Below are positions 1-13,094 of a stretch of DNA of 64,000 bases, one piece after another. This stretch comes from Gentiana macrophylla (Eukaryota > Streptophyta > Magnoliopsida > Gentianales > Gentianaceae). The notes under the pieces are model-generated. The model did not search any database. It saw only the letters and a list, made by a program, of their open reading frames with translations, and had not been told where the DNA came from. How positions within the stretch are numbered: position 1 is the first letter of the stretch; each line of letters begins with the position of its first letter. The stretch covers positions 22,953,058-23,017,057 of the forward strand of contig CM047814.1 of assembly GCA_026214975.1 (NCBI GenBank). Reading direction: 5' to 3'. Both the position numbers and the translations under genes were made by a program.

Positions 1-2381
1 GATGTGCACACCTTCATGAATGCTCTCCAACAGGGGATTACCCACTAATGCTTCATGAAGCTGGGGATTATCCGTTCAACCACAGCAAATAGGTATGCTT
101 TCTCATTCTACTTGATTCATTATCATCCGGTGTTGGTTCATTGGTTTCTCATTTAATTTTAGTTATGTCTCACCTGTTTATTCGTAGTCCTTAGTGAGTT
201 CCTACTTCAACCTAATTTATTAGTTCCGTCTTCAATTGAATATAAGATTTAGAAGCATTATATTGTTCTTAAATTTTCACTAATTTATTGGGGATTGTTT
301 TCAGAATATTGCTGGGGTGGTTACCAAAATAAAATGTTGAAAAGCAGAAGGATCAGTTGAGGTCAAACGAAATAGTTTATCATTATGCTATTTTGCTGAT
401 GTTTAAAGTTGACTTTAGATAATTTTAGTATTAACAGGTTGTCTAACTCTATATATATTGATCATTGTTTCATTTCGATTGTCAATTTATCTTATTATTG
501 TAGTTACCATGTTTGTGATATGAGGTTTTAATTCAATTTCCTATCAGAACGCATTGAAGCTTTGCAACAATTTCTAATGAAGCATAAGGAGGAGAATGTA
601 GATTTACACTGCACCATTGGACATGAAAGAGATACTATTGAAAATGAAGTAAGTCCCTTCATATTTATACCTTTGAATCACAAAGCATAAATTTTGAAGT
701 CTTTTAAGATCTTGGTGAATTTAGTTTACAGTGGAAAGGAATTTTTTTGGTCGTAATAGCATTGTTTGTTGCTAACAGTTGTAGATACTTAATTTTCTGA
801 ATTAACACTTTTATTCAGATGTTTTCCATCGACCCCTTTTCCTTTCAGGGTTTTGATGTTTATTAAATATTACAAAGATCAAATAGATGATATTATAAAT
901 ATGATAAATGATGAAGAAACAAATCCAAATGGTTAGCTTGCAATTTCAATTAAAAAGGAGATTCCACAAGAATTATATGATTCAATAATCGGTGATTCAC
1001 TCTTCATCCATGGCCATCGATCTTTCCCTATTCACGTTTTGTATTGCTCTAATAATTTTTTTTCCTAATGTCTGTAATTGTCTAATGTTCCCTTTGCAAT
1101 GCCCTTATTGTACTTGCATATGTTTAATGGAAATTTTCACATTTCGAACTTACGAGGTTTCAATTTAGTGCATTACTTTTATCTCCATAATCTATACTTT
1201 GCAATTGTTTCGGAAATGGTCATTTGACAATTTTCTGCATCAGGCTTGCTAATAAGAAATTCAAACCTCTGCAAATGCATTCTCTTTACCGTATTGTTCT
1301 CTACCATACTGAAGGCTCTTTATAATTACAATGGACATTCGGGAACTGCCTTTGTGGGTGTTATAAGCTTTATTGTAAGTTGTTCTATATTTTTGCTGAA
1401 TCTTATTTTTCTTCTTTTCTTCTTCTTACACGTGATTTAAGATGTTTTTTTGTTGAATCTATCTGCTCAACATTGTCAAAATTTCATACATAGTCTAAGA
1501 AAATCGGGGCTCAGAAGGGAAATGCAAGAAAATCTATCTGTTGCGTGTTGGGGATTTCATTTTAGTTTGATTTTGCGGGCTCAAAATTTATTTAGCAGAT
1601 AGCTAGGTGAAAGATCGACAACAGTGTTGAAAATTATCAAGTTGGTGGTTGTGGTGATATGTATCCTTTTGATAAGTTTTTTTTTCTTGAGGGGATCCTT
1701 TTGATAAGTTGAAGCTGAATATTATAAATGGTTAATTTGTGTATGCAAATTTTCTATTTTTAAATTGCATTTGGGACATTAATTTAATTATGTTGATTAT
1801 AATAACACAAATATGTTTATTTTTAGTAATCAGGGTTATATGTGTTGTTAGTTTGTTGGAGTGGAAGATTTTAACATTAGTTAATTGTGCCATAAGTAGA
1901 AATTACATCATATTAATTACTGTGATGTATTAGGTATATAAGAAATTCAGTGTGGTGTCATGGGTTAATTAATAGATGGAGGTGTGGTGCATTTTAATTT
2001 GGATGTCCAAGTAAAAAATGTCTGGTGCCCTTAAAGGCACCACAGTGTAGGCGAGGCTTTGTGCCGGAAATAAAGTAAGGAGTTTGAGGGATTGACCTTG
2101 ATTGTGTATTGGAAAGCCCTTATATATGTATCACTTTTAACCTTTTTCATGTATACTCCTTCACCGTATGATGATTTTTTGGGTACAAGGATAAAAGATT
2201 CTTCCCTTTTTAGTACACTTTCGCTGAGTTTGTAATGATAATACATCTGCATTTACATGTTGATTAAACTTTTGGTTAAAATTTTTACTTAACTTTCAAC
2301 ACATAAATAGCTAAATATGTATTGTCAAAACTTATTTTGTGTTTCTTGGTTTTGTGATCTTTTTTTCCATATATTAGTTCT
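1..2381. other. Unassigned AT-rich region with one exon-like piece
   Basis: No long coding frame is visible. The sequence has intron-like composition (T-rich, many short stops) and one stretch with convincing splice borders near 548-648, described separately. The right edge carries two Helitron-type 3' ends, so this stretch may be Helitron cargo containing captured gene pieces. That is inference: I did not find a Helitron 5' end or any replicase/helicase motif. Confidence 0.35.
548..648 (+). pseudogene. Exon-like gene fragment, unknown protein
   Basis: A pyrimidine-rich tract ending in CAG precedes this block, and a perfect plant-type donor (GAA then GTAAGT) follows it. Between them 101 bases stay open in one frame and read as a hydrophilic, helix-prone peptide rich in Glu and His (for example the run ALQQFLMKHKEEN). 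I do not recognise the protein. No neighbouring exon could be joined with confidence, so this is most likely a captured or relic exon. Confidence 0.3.
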
Positions 2382-2407
2382 CGTGCGTTGCACGTGTTTT
2401 TTACTAG
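2382..2407 (+). mobile_element. Helitron-type 3' terminus (first)
   Basis: A short perfect hairpin (CGTGC-GTT-GCACG, 2382-2394) is followed ten bases later by CTAG (2404-2407). Helitrons end in a small GC-rich hairpin followed by CTRR. The base after CTAG is G rather than the expected T, so this may be a decayed or overwritten end. The 5' end was not found. Confidence 0.4.
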
Positions 2408-2525
2408 GATATTTATTTAAATTTACTTCTTTAAAATTACATCACAAACACGTTACCTCTAACATGCATCGATATTAAAATATTATATATGTAATTGCAC
2501 AATACATATCTTAAAAATTAATTGT

Positions 2526-2556
2526 CCCGTGCATTATGCACGGGTTTATGGACTAG
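2526..2556 (+). mobile_element. Helitron-type 3' terminus (second)
   Basis: A perfect 8-bp stem hairpin, CCCGTGCA-TTA-TGCACGGG (2526-2544), is followed by CTAG at 2553-2556 and then T, as expected for a Helitron inserted between A and T. An almost identical end occurs at 34595-34624, so this is a family in this genome. The element's left end could not be placed; it could include part or all of the sequence to the left. Confidence 0.55.

Positions 2557-2584
<28 letters not shown>
2557..2584. repeat. (TA)n microsatellite
   Basis: A run of TA dinucleotides starts at the base after the Helitron-type CTAG end, so the element probably inserted into or next to a TA tract. Confidence 0.85.
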
Positions 2585-2588
<4 letters not shown>

Positions 2589-3149
2589 TATAATTATAAT
2601 TATTAAACTTCTAAAATTCATATCTCGAGTTCCCGATCTCCAAACAACATGATTCAAGATGCATTGGAAAGCTCGTTGAATGATCTACAACTTCCATGAA
2701 GGACTCTTCTTCAGAAAATATCTTTTTGATGAGCCATTCGTTTGTCGAAGATATTTCTCGATTACCACTTAATCAAATCGATTAGCCACTTGACTACTTC
2801 GATTGACCACTTGACCACTTAAGCTCGTGACATTTTTTAAATCCTTCCAAAGATATGATTATACTTTAAAATGTCGATTCTCGGGGTCTTGGTTTATAAA
2901 TCTGCAATAAAATACCACAAATACCCACGTAAATCTGACACGACACTCCGATTTACTAAAATCGGTACAAAACGATAATTTTTTTACTATTATTACTAAC
3001 TTTTACTAATAACTATACTAAACTATAAAGATTAATATTTCATACTATTTTTATCATAATTTCATATATTTTATATAGAATTCGTTGATAAAACATAATA
3101 ATATAACATAATTTTAATCATATAAAAGTAATACATCAATCATCTTGTG
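2585..3149. other. No recognisable feature
   Basis: AT-rich sequence without an open frame. It contains a run of short repeats built on ATTACCACTTAATC / GACCACTTGACCACTTAAG around 2762-2823. It may be the eroded interior of the LTR remnant to its right, but I could not align it. Confidence 0.3.
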
Positions 3150-3556
3150 ATTCGATAAGACTTCTCGATCATGAAATTATATCGAGAACTCAAATCAAAT
3201 CGGTCCAAATTTCTATATGATTATCACCATATATAAATGCCCCACTAGGTACACTATTACCGATAAATCCGGATAAGACTATCACACCTACATTGTTCTG
3301 GGCGCATTATTAGCAAATTAATCTTGAGACCCGTACTGAGATTAATAAACGCTACGGACTAAGTTAATTTTAAGTACATCTCACTAACTCAATCCTCTTG
3401 TGTATAGCCATACACTGAGTTACGTGATTACATAAACGAGGTACTTAGGGTTTTTAGTAGTGTCTTAATTATAAGCATACATGCATATAATAAGATGAAT
3501 TATTAATTCTGTCATAATACCAATTAGATAATTGTCTTTTGGGCACTACACTTAAC
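3150..3556 (-). mobile_element. LTR remnant, same family as the solo LTR at 57.9 kb
   Basis: Read on the minus strand from 3556, this begins TGTTAAGTGTAGTGCCC, close to the start of the LTR at 57913 (TGTTAGGTGTAGTGCCC). Further shared blocks follow in the same order: the passage on Helitron-like 'ACATAACTCAGT', the 'AATGCGCCCAGAAC' block, and the 'CGATCACGAGA'-like block near 3165. Only the first few hundred bases of the 1.8-kb LTR are recognisable here, so it is truncated or heavily eroded at its left side. Confidence 0.55.
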
Positions 3557-5040
3557 ATCCTGTAGGGGTTACGTGTTGTATTTGTTATGATTAAGTACAT
3601 GTATTAGGTGTTGAGATGACCGGAAGGCGAGATACGGGGTTGGAACGTGTGCCCGAAGCTTAAACGTTCAAATGGATCAAAACTCGTTGGTACTACAACC
3701 ATACCTTCCATTGATCTACATTTTGATCCACCTTATAGGTATTTTCTGGGCTGGTCATCTTCATGAAAGTTGTTGACAATTTCATTAGCTTTCCAACGCA
3801 TTTTGAACCACTGGATTTGGATGTCTACACACAAAGTTGTGGCCGATTTACTGAAGATGTGTCAGCAGGATGGCCCATAAACTGTAGGCCATGGCCTATA
3901 AGATGCAGGGAGCTTAGGAAATCTACTGTCTTTCATAGGCCACGGCCTATGAATCACAGGCCATGGCCTAGGGGCTGTTTTGCCCATTTTACCCTTTTAA
4001 CACTATAAATACCCCCCATATGAATTAGGTCATGGAGAAGATCGAATTTTCTGCATTTTTCTGCACTTTTTAGCCCTTTTTCTTAGTGTCTTAGATTGTA
4101 AATATGTTAGCTTAATTAGATTTTTGTAATCCGTTGATTCTCGAAGATAGCTTGACGCGTTATTGACAGGATTTCGTTCGGAGAACCGATTTTCGACGGC
4201 TTATATCTATTTGGTATTTCAATTTACTTATTGTTCTTAATTTCAATCTTGATTTATGTTTGCTTTGATGTTGATTTCTTGTTATTCTCGTAGTATAATG
4301 AGTAGGTAATCGTTTCATAGCCAAGATATGTGATAGCCTTCGAAATCGAACCTTAGCTTGTTGATCGAAGTGTCTTGATGTGTTGATTGTTAAATTCTCG
4401 GTGTTGTTCTTGTTCTCGAACTTATTCTTAATGATTTTTGTTGAATTGATCACTCGATAATTGTATTTCACATATCTTTTTTATAGATGTATTTTGTGAG
4501 AGGGTACGGGAACCGGGGTTCTAGGATCACCATGTAAAACCGACTAAGTTGTTCAAATTTGGTTTCGTAAGTGAGGTTTGTATCAACTTGTTGAGCGTTT
4601 CATTGATCGTAGACCGTGTTAGGTCAGTTAAATCCGGTCAGCGGACTGTTGAACCTGACATAGAAGGGTAGATTATTGAAATAATGTCTATTCTCGGAAA
4701 TAGGATACGACACCCTTCAACGATGCCGAGAACATTAGAGTTTGTCGAAACACTTCCGGAAAAGAGTTAGGGCTAGAAAGTAGTGGGTTGGATCATAGCT
4801 CGGCAATCTTGTTTTTCATAGTTTAAACTCTTTTTAATTTTTGTGCATATTAGTTTGTAGAACCGGTGATCTGACAAATCACCATGTTCAGTAGTCGGGT
4901 TGGCCTAAACTAGGAATGAGGCCGACTTTGGTACTCGACCATATTCCCTGTGGGATACGACATTGACTCATCAATTCTAGGCTACAATTGACCCGATACA
5001 CTGCCGGTAAGATTGGACACTTAGAAAAGGCCGATCAATA
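3557..5040 (+). mobile_element. Probable LTR / 5' region of an unassigned retrotransposon
   Basis: No coding frame. A TATA box (TATAAATA, 4004-4011) lies 33 bp after a cluster of three near-identical GC-rich palindromes (3885-3971). Towards the right end, phrases such as CATATTCCCTGTGGGATACG (about 4941-4960) resemble a wording common near the end of plant Ty3-type LTR and leader regions. Together these suggest a retroelement promoter and leader, but no TG...CA borders or target duplications were found. The right edge is cut by the Copia-like LTR at 5041. Confidence 0.35.
3885..3971. repeat. Cluster of three GC-rich palindromes
   Basis: Three palindromic words recur with spacers of about 35 and 5 bp: TAGGCCATGGCCTA, CATAGGCCACGGCCTATG and CAGGCCATGGCCTAG. 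They stand out against the AT-rich surroundings and lie just upstream of a TATA box. Comparable but different palindrome clusters occur at about 30535 and 43578. Confidence 0.7.
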
Positions 5041-5695
5041 TGATACACTTGGAATGTGCAATTTAATTAATAAGATTACCATAATATTAATATTAGATAT
5101 TAATTAATTTTTGGAAAATAGATTTATGGCAATAAGATAAAGATATATTCAATATAAGATATTGTCAATATATATCTTAGGAAAAATATTTAATAAGATA
5201 TTGAATATTAAATGAGATAAATCAATCAAAGGTATTTTCCTTATTTTATTAGGAAAATGTATTCTTTCTCCTCAATCTACTAAGAAGCTAATCCCAATCA
5301 GATCGGGAGACATAAGTGGTGCCACTCACCCTATATAAGAAAGGGGTTGGCTAGCTCTTTTGTACAACACAATTCCAAGAGCTAATAGTTCTTGTGAAAA
5401 ATAAAGAGCTTCTTAGAGAGAGTTTAAAGAGAGAGAAAATGCCGGTCTAGCAACCGGATTTTTCTAGTACCAATCCATGATGCGGGATGTTCGTGTGGAT
5501 CACCGGTAGAGGCCGAACGCTTGGGCGGCTCCGTGCATCGCTACTCTCCTTAGACGGTCAAAGCGTCGATCTTTTAGATCAACCAAGGTAACCACCGTCT
5601 ACTAGATTATTTGTTTATTGCTTAAACGAAGTCAATCCTGGTTAAAAGAAAATAAATTTTGAATTCCGCTGTGTTCCCGCGTAGATTTCCTAACA
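5041..5695 (+). repeat. 5' LTR of the Copia-like element (truncated)
   Basis: It begins at TGATACACTTGG and ends CCTAACA. A TATA box (TATATAAG) lies near 5332, followed by a leader with repeated AGAGAG. It aligns along its whole length with 13294-13941, differing by scattered substitutions and small indels, but lacks the counterpart of 11920-13293. Confidence 0.7.
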
Positions 5696-5696
5696 G

Positions 5697-5714
5697 TGGT
5701 ATCGGAGAGAGCTT
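5697..5714 (+). other. Primer-binding site (initiator tRNA-Met type)
   Basis: TGGTATCGGAGAGAGC starts two bases after the LTR's terminal CA. The reference wording is TGGTATCAGAGC, so there is one substitution in the first nine bases. It fixes the LTR end and the element's orientation. Confidence 0.7.
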
Positions 5715-7634
5715 CGAGCTTAAGCAATAAGCATGTTAATTTGCGTAGTTAATTTTATCGTTCAAAACACGTAATTAAAAGATAAAAGATTTATAATTCG
5801 CAAAGCGATACACGAAAAGAATAAGAAAAAAAGAGAGATCGGGTGGTGCTCGACCGACTGGCGGCGGCAGGGCAACCTACTGCCTGCGTCGGTTGACTGG
5901 TCAAAGGTGGTGGATCTCCAAATTTTTGAGTATTTGTGTTTCGATATGGTTCATAGTTGTGATTGATAATTCCTTTTTGTTTAAGTTAATGCTATGTGGC
6001 TAACTAATGGTTTAAATAGTTTGGACCATTGTGATGCCACATGACATTATATGGTAAATATGATTTGCCTTTAAATAATCTAGGCAATTCCAAATTTTGT
6101 TTGGAATAGGCCTAGGCCCTTTTCAAAATATTTGATTTTGGAAAAGTCTTAGCCTAGGCCCTTTTCAAAATTTTGATTTTGGAAAGGGCCAACTTAGATG
6201 TTTTTGGTTTAGAAACCAAAGGCGTCCATTTTTATTAGAATCAAAAGGAAAGTAACAAAAGTGACTTAATTTTAATTTTGATTTATTTTAGAATAGTTCT
6301 AATTAATTTAAAAATAAAATTAAAATCATTTAAAATTAACCGTTAAATTTATTTCGATTAAAATCATTTAATTAATTAAATGATTAGTTAATTGATTGGA
6401 TAAAATTATTTAATAGATTAAACGTTAATCGATTAATTAAGACGCAAATTGTTAGTTTTTAATTTTATCTTTTTCATGAGATGTTATTGTATGGATTAAA
6501 TATAGTAGATATAATATGATTATATGGACCATTGATCGATCATGGACTCGACCGATAGGATAGATGTGAATGATTAATTTTTCTCGTTGGTTTAAAAATT
6601 GTCCTGAGTCGTTATGAAGAACGTGACCTTGTTTATTTTCTCGCATTATCCCATTCCCGTTAAGCCCCTCCCGAATCGGCGGTGTGTATTTATTTTATTT
6701 TATTAAATTTATGTAACAAGAATGGAGCGGAAGATGAAGACCAAAGAAAGACGAAAATAAAGATCTCACTAGAGAGAATGAAGCATTAAAGATCATATTG
6801 ACGGTTGCATTCTACCTTTAGCTTGTGACCCAGCGGTTTCGCGATTTGTATTCGAAACCGCACCTAGGAAAAGTCCACGATCATACCGGTTACTTTACGC
6901 ATTTATTTATTTTGTGCTTGTATTTATTTTGTATGATACGATAGATGCATAACTAGGCAGGATATAGATGAATGTGTAGGATGTATGTCTATAGAGATAG
7001 ATATACATGATGAGACCGTAATAAATTAATTAAGAGAATTAATTCGAAATTAATTAAGTGAATTAAATAAAAATTACTCCCACAACAAAAATCGAGTTAT
7101 AATATATCTTCCAATATTATAGTGACGGTGAAGTGCCCTTGTTCGGATCCAACTGATCGGCCCACATCGGGAGTTGACCTACCTCGGGTATATCCTCATT
7201 ATTGAGATATGATCGTTATGAGATCTCATGAATACTTGGGTTACGACTCGACTAAGAATCTGGCAGTGATTGGCCCACGTCAGGACCGTTTGATTTTAGA
7301 GACATAAGGTTGACTATCACATAGACGATGTGAATTGTCAAAGAGTTGACTAGTCAAACCACTAGAAGTCGCGTTGGGCGCGATTGGTAAGAAGTACCTA
7401 CCCGTCAAAATTGACTTGGTCGATCGGCCCACGTCGGGGATCGAGTCAACTAGATAGGATTCCAGCCATTAAAGAATTTTGGAAAATTCTTGAAAGTCAA
7501 TTGGGAGTAGTTAACTAGTGGGAGCAAAATCATAATCCCAAAGACCATCTTTGATTTTGCATGTATAAACAACAACACTCTTTTATCTTTATTTTATGTT
7601 GTAGCTTTAGCAAATTTTATTTCTATGTTATTAT
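5715..7634 (+). other. Decayed interior of the Copia-like element, left part
   Basis: No usable frame for a gag protein remains. Notable wording: a phrase GATCGGCCCACRTCGGG recurs near 7155, 7268 (altered) and 7420 with spacing of 110-150 bp, and near-direct repeats on 'CCTAGGCCCTTTTCAAAAT' occur at about 6111 and 6153. The region may be non-coding leader plus eroded gag. Confidence 0.4.
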
Positions 7635-8503
7635 CAGGACCGGCCCACCCATAAGGCAAGCCAGGCACCAGCCTTAAGCCCACTGGAAGGGTGGGCCTCG
7701 GATTACCTGTGTTTGAAAAAAAAAAAATTGGTCCATGCACAAAAATTTCTGGTGGGCCTCAGAAATGCAATGCAAAACCGAACTCTGACTATGAACCTTC
7801 AAATCGAGCCGCAGGACACGCGGGCATGCACAAGCCCAAGGGTAAATCTGGATTGGATTTGCACCCCCCCCTTCGCCCGCGTAGAGAACGGTGTATAATG
7901 TTGATTTCTTATTCCAACTACACTAAAACAATATCATATAAATATTGCTTCTTTTTCCTTCTTCCAACCAATGTGGGAGAAAAGTTTCTTCCCATTTTTC
8001 CTTTTCATAACACACACTTAAGCCCAATAGGCCCAATATGACATATCATCAATTTTCCAACAAACCGACTTTAAGCGTTAATTTCTCATTCACTCGTTAT
8101 CCGAATTGAATGATTCCAAATCCTGAATTCATCTACGACTCACGTAGTTTTCAGAATTAATAAAACATTACATATATTCTATACAAGAATATATCCGAAA
8201 TACGCTTACAAAGTCACTGAATAAAATGATTATAAATTCATTTTTAATTCAATTCCACATTTTCTCCAACAAGTATCAAGTATGTTTTGTACTTTTGTTT
8301 ATGCATATGATGATATGAATTTGAATTATTACTTCTAGGTATGTTTCGAGGCTATTAATGAACTCGAATTTTGTATTTACGGATGTTATAAATACAATGT
8401 TGATATATTTTGTAAGTATGTCTTCAAGAGGAAAAAAAATTTAACTGCAAAGGCCCACCGTACCGATTCGCCTTAAGCCTCGGGTTTGGTTGGGCCGGCC
8501 CTG
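7635..8503. mobile_element. Non-autonomous hAT element (869 bp)
   Basis: A perfect 8-bp target duplication GTTATTAT flanks it (7627-7634 and 8504-8511). The ends are inverted: it starts CAGGACCGGCCCA and finishes TGGGCCGGCCCTG. Eight-base duplications and CAGGG-type ends are hAT hallmarks. No transposase frame is present; the open stretch at 7691-8041 does not resemble one. It inserted into the interior of the older Copia-like element. Confidence 0.85.
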
Positions 8504-8511
8504 GTTATTAT

Positions 8512-11500
8512 TCTCGATTGTTAAAAACCAAATTAATGACTGTTATCTTTTGAGAAACGTTCTTAAATATGGTTAAGTAATTTTTAATCCTTTTAAATAA
8601 GCAATGAAACGAGCAACCCGTTATAGTAGTTAGAGACAATGTGACTACATATTTGATGCAGTGCTCAAGATTTTAATTATTAATGAGAACGGAAGCTCAT
8701 GATATGATTAAATCACTTGAAATAAGCTTCAACGAATTAATCATGCATTAGATACGATCCAATATGATTATTATGTCATACGATGACAATTAATTCAAAC
8801 GTTGAATAAGAATGACCGCGTTGAATTTTGGAAATGTTGTTTTCAAAATTGTAAGATTTAAGTATTGACTTAATTCTTTGAACATTGCTTAAAGGTTAAT
8901 TAAATAGTTAATGTTTTGAATACGATTCAAAAAGTTAAATAAACTATTTAATAAACTTTAGATTTTCTTTATGAAAGCATATTAAAGACATAGCTCTTGT
9001 GATCTTTCTTAAGTCTTATGAAGACCATACTAAGAAATATTTACAAGTTCTTAAAGGATTAAAAAGGATAGTTAGGGCATGTGCTTAAATAGAGAACTTA
9101 TTGAAGTTTCTATTCTAGGCAACTGAGTTGAGATAAATCTATCTAAGTTCAAAGTTGACTCTAAGATATATGATATCTTACAAGTGTGATTAAATTAGAA
9201 AGATTAAATACGGAATGCATTAAGATTCGAAAAGTGAAGCAAACGTTGTGACATTTTCGACATTGTATTTTGAATCTAGTAGACTGATAAGCAAACTAAA
9301 TAAACGTTATTATGTTCCGGTTCTTATGAAGAACATAATTTTCAATTACTTGTTAGGATTTAGTAGACACATTCAATTGTAAGGAATAAATGTTGTTCGA
9401 TAAAGTTGAAAGGTCACCGAATCTAACATATTAGATTGATGTCATCAGTATAGTTGATATAGGTGAAAAATCTCAACTAAATATTTGTATGGCTCTTATC
9501 CTTGATATTTGTGGTTATTCTAGATGTCAACTCTCTGGAAGAGAAACGTATAATCAAATGTCATTCAGATGATGTCTAAACCATGTGATTATGAACCGTG
9601 TGTGTGATACGTATCTTATCTAAAGATGACTACAATAACCTTTTATGAAAAGGTTATAAAATCTAGAAAAATTGTCTAAAGCCTAAGCATACCGATGTTT
9701 GTCGGCTTATGACAATTAATGTCGCAAGTAATTGTTTATTTCTCTCTATGACTATTTTTAGAAATAGTCAAGTGTACTCAGTAAAGTGCATAATTTGGAA
9801 AGCCCAAAAAGTTCGAGCTAGCACGGATATAAGATTGATGAACTACTTAGGAATTAATCTTCAACTGGATTGAAGTAATTAACACCTGAAGGGTGCTTTA
9901 GTAGTTGTCGCCTTGAAGGATACCATTTTTGGATACGCAATCAGATTGCGCTTCTAAAATAGAAACAACACCTTATGTGGATAAATGTGTGACGTAAGCA
10001 ATGCAATGTATCCCTTATCCGTTTGGGGATAGTGCCCTTATACAATTCATATAATTAACCGAGTTCCAAAGAATAAAAGTAGAATGAATTCCATCTTAGA
10101 TATAGAAGGCGATAATGTCGAATCTATCTTAACCGATGATTTGAAGTTGTCACAGGAAAAGTCAGAAAGGCTTGGAGCCTAGTACGACATATGCAAATTT
10201 GTGGAATATCTTAGCAAGTACGCTAGATAATGTTTACTTGTCCGCAGAGCAAAAGGTGTTTGTCTCCAAACATGCTATCTTCTAGAGGAAGTGATTCTTC
10301 CAAAAGAGACCGTGGGAGTAAATAAGATCTTAAAAGAGTTTGAGAACCACGAAGATACATTCAACCATTGGAACATGAGCAGACACTGCATAGCAATGAG
10401 GTGTAGATCACTGCTCAGTGCACACAAAAGTTCTGTAAGTCTGTGGATAACCTCAAGCCTGAAAGGGCTGCTGGTATGTTCATCTTGAAGAATGAATATC
10501 TCACGACTTATGAAGGAATGTTTGAAAGGCAAGTTTGAGATATGGCCAGGAGCCATAATATCTGAATTAGAATCCATCAGTGACAACCAGGTTGTGAACC
10601 TGGTTTGTCTTGCCTAGAGGGAATGTCCCTGAAAGGCTGACATGGATAGTAATATGATCACTATAAGGCTATAGCGACAACTGAAGGGTACGGGGTGTAA
10701 ACCTTGTAATTATCTTTATGCCGCCAGCTGAGCCCAGTTATATTCAGACTATGCTTGTTATAACTTCGTATCATGGCTATATGATAGTGTTGAAGGCATT
10801 GGGCTAACAGCTCGATGTTAATAGACGATGACATGATATGTGAGCCCACGAGATCCATTTATGGACTCAAACAAGTTTCTCTAGACAATTTCTTTGTTTG
10901 ATAATCAAAGGAGTTTGATTTAGTCAAAAGAAGGAGATGCCCAATGCGCAAGAAGAGGATAGTGAGGCGTGTTATGATTTTTGAGTAAGGTATTGGATAT
11001 CTCTCTCGTGAATTATCTCTCCATGTCACACATCAATCAATGTTTGGTAGTTCAAGGTCTTTACGAAAGCACTTGGATTAGCGATTCTTGTTTTTGAAAT
11101 AAGAATCTATAGTGATAGATTTAATCTTGTTGGTTTATAGTTCACCTATATAGATGTGATGCTAAAAGAGTTTAGCATAGATCATGACAAAAGATCTTGC
11201 TAGCCGGTGTTCTCAAGATCTATCTATGTTAGGACGTTAGTCCTAAAGATAAGGTGAAAGATGATGCTTATGAAAGGTTTCCTTGGCTACTGCGATAGGA
11301 ACCATCATAAAGGTAATGCCGGATGTTCATAGTCCATGAAGAGTCATGAGTGAGTATGAAAGTAAATTTAGTAAATGTCGAGAATATCCTTAAACAAGTT
11401 AAGGAAGAGTTCTGGTTTATTGAAACTTGGAAATAAATAAACGTAGATATCTGAGACGTGTTTCTGAGTCTTATGAAGGCGAGTGGGAGCTACGATGCAG

Positions 11501-11908
11501 GTTTGCAATCACTTTGATTAAATGATACAGTGAGCTGGAAATATTCTGGCTATGGGTCACTGTAAATTCTACAATTTAGCTAAAGCACCGTTGTGCCCTT
11601 GGAGGCGCAGCGGGAGCGGTACATGAGTCTGTGAGGTTCATTCCCGAACCTTATATGGTTCTTCCACCTTTCTATATATAGGCGATATAGTAAGTGAATT
11701 CATTGCTTAAACCAAGGACCAGGGTCTCGTCAGAGATTCATGTGTGTGTTGAGCTGGTTCCTTTGACTTGATCATTTGGAGCAAGATATGAAGATAGTCT
11801 GAGTCCCCATGGATAGCGATCCGTTCACGGCTAGGGATGGTTGCGAGTAATGCATGAGATTCTTGTGTTTCAACTTGGTCTTGTGTGTACAGTGATTGGT
11901 TTTAGGCC
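8512..11908 (+). pseudogene. Eroded Copia polyprotein region
   Basis: No frame longer than about 100 codons survives. One phrase of the Copia polyprotein upstream of the reverse transcriptase is legible at 10256-10282 (VFVSKHAIF, followed at once by stops), in the orientation predicted by the primer-binding site and polypurine tract. The rest of the gag-pol region cannot be read, which points to an old insertion. Confidence 0.45.
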
Positions 11909-11918
11909 AAGTGGGAGA
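11909..11918 (+). other. Polypurine tract
   Basis: AAGTGGGAGA directly precedes the TG of the 3' LTR. This is the usual place and composition of a Copia polypurine tract, and it supports 11920 as the LTR start. Confidence 0.65.
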
Positions 11919-11997
11919 TTGTTGAAATAGTGTCCTAAACCCAATCGGGTTGGACCGGATCCGACTTTCAGTCGGATCATTTCTACTATTTCTTTAT

Positions 11998-12000
<3 letters not shown>

Positions 12001-12057
<57 letters not shown>
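12001..12057. repeat. (TA)n microsatellite
   Basis: About 28 uninterrupted TA units inside the 3' LTR. Confidence 0.95.
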
Positions 12058-12061
<4 letters not shown>

Positions 12062-13094
12062 TGGCATTTGTTCTTTTAAAGAACCAATTATGAATTGTTA
12101 TATGATAACGTCCTTAGTATTAAATTGCGATAGAGAAAGCATGATAGGCGATTATGGTTGATGATATCTCTAATCGCTTTAATAAGTTTGATACTTAAAT
12201 GTCTCTAGGCTGATGTACTATTAAACATGACATTGATAGTATAAACAAGCTAGCACGTATTAGATGTCTTCTGTCTTTAAGGGCAGGGATAGATCTCGTC
12301 TATCAAAGTGTAGAGACACTTGGACTGTACGTGGACGTGTATTAGAGAATGCGTACGTTAGACTGACCCACTTACACTGTTAAGTGTCGCACTATGTGGC
12401 GGTTGTGTAAATCCTTAGGACCGGAGTTTACATGGCATCACGGTGTGGATTGTCATGCTTTGACGCTATTGAGGTTTCCCCTAGCCATGGGGTGATCATG
12501 CGGTAGTGATTGGGTGTGATACTGAAGCATGCGCAGCATACATGTTTGGTCGTCCGGAAATTGCGTACCCTATCAGTAGGGGTGAATATCTGAAAGGGCC
12601 TTCTTATAAGGGATGTCTTACTCTCGTGAATCATTGTAAAGTGGAAGTAAATGAGTTACTTCGAGAGATCATGACATCCAGATTATAAGATACGGGCGTT
12701 GATGTATGACACTCGACAAACGACCGTATGGATATTATTGCAGCGATAGGATTCTATTTACACGGTAACTGTTTAACATGAAAGGTAGTAGTCATTGCAT
12801 TTGATTCTTCCGATGATTGGGGTCACGGTGTGTTGCTAGACGCTATCCCGTGATCGTTAGGCATGAAGGGCATTTTCGTAATTTGCATTTTGTGTCTACG
12901 GCCAACATATTCGAAGCCTATCGGGTCACACACATAAGAACATCTAGCCGGATTAAAATTCGGTTATAGCAATAACCAAATAAGGAAAGTTTTATCTCAT
13001 ACTATAAATGTTATAGTGGTAAATTAATATGGTGGTATTTATTTATTATGAATAAATTAAATACAAGATATCAATTATGTTGATTAATTAAATA

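Noticed and set aside
4160..4471. 103-codon minus-strand ORF
   Set aside because: Basic, low-complexity peptide without recognisable motif, within probable LTR/leader sequence.
7691..8041. 116-codon ORF inside the hAT element
   Set aside because: No transposase or other family wording; it lies wholly within a short non-autonomous element and its frame is explained by chance.
10275..10586. 103-codon minus-strand ORF in the Copia interior
   Set aside because: It runs antisense to the Copia polyprotein relic at 10256-10282 and shows no family wording.
11870..12067. ORF rich in Tyr-Ile repeats (also near 16392, 16498, 41831, 41948)
   Set aside because: The peptide is the translation of a (TA)n microsatellite.
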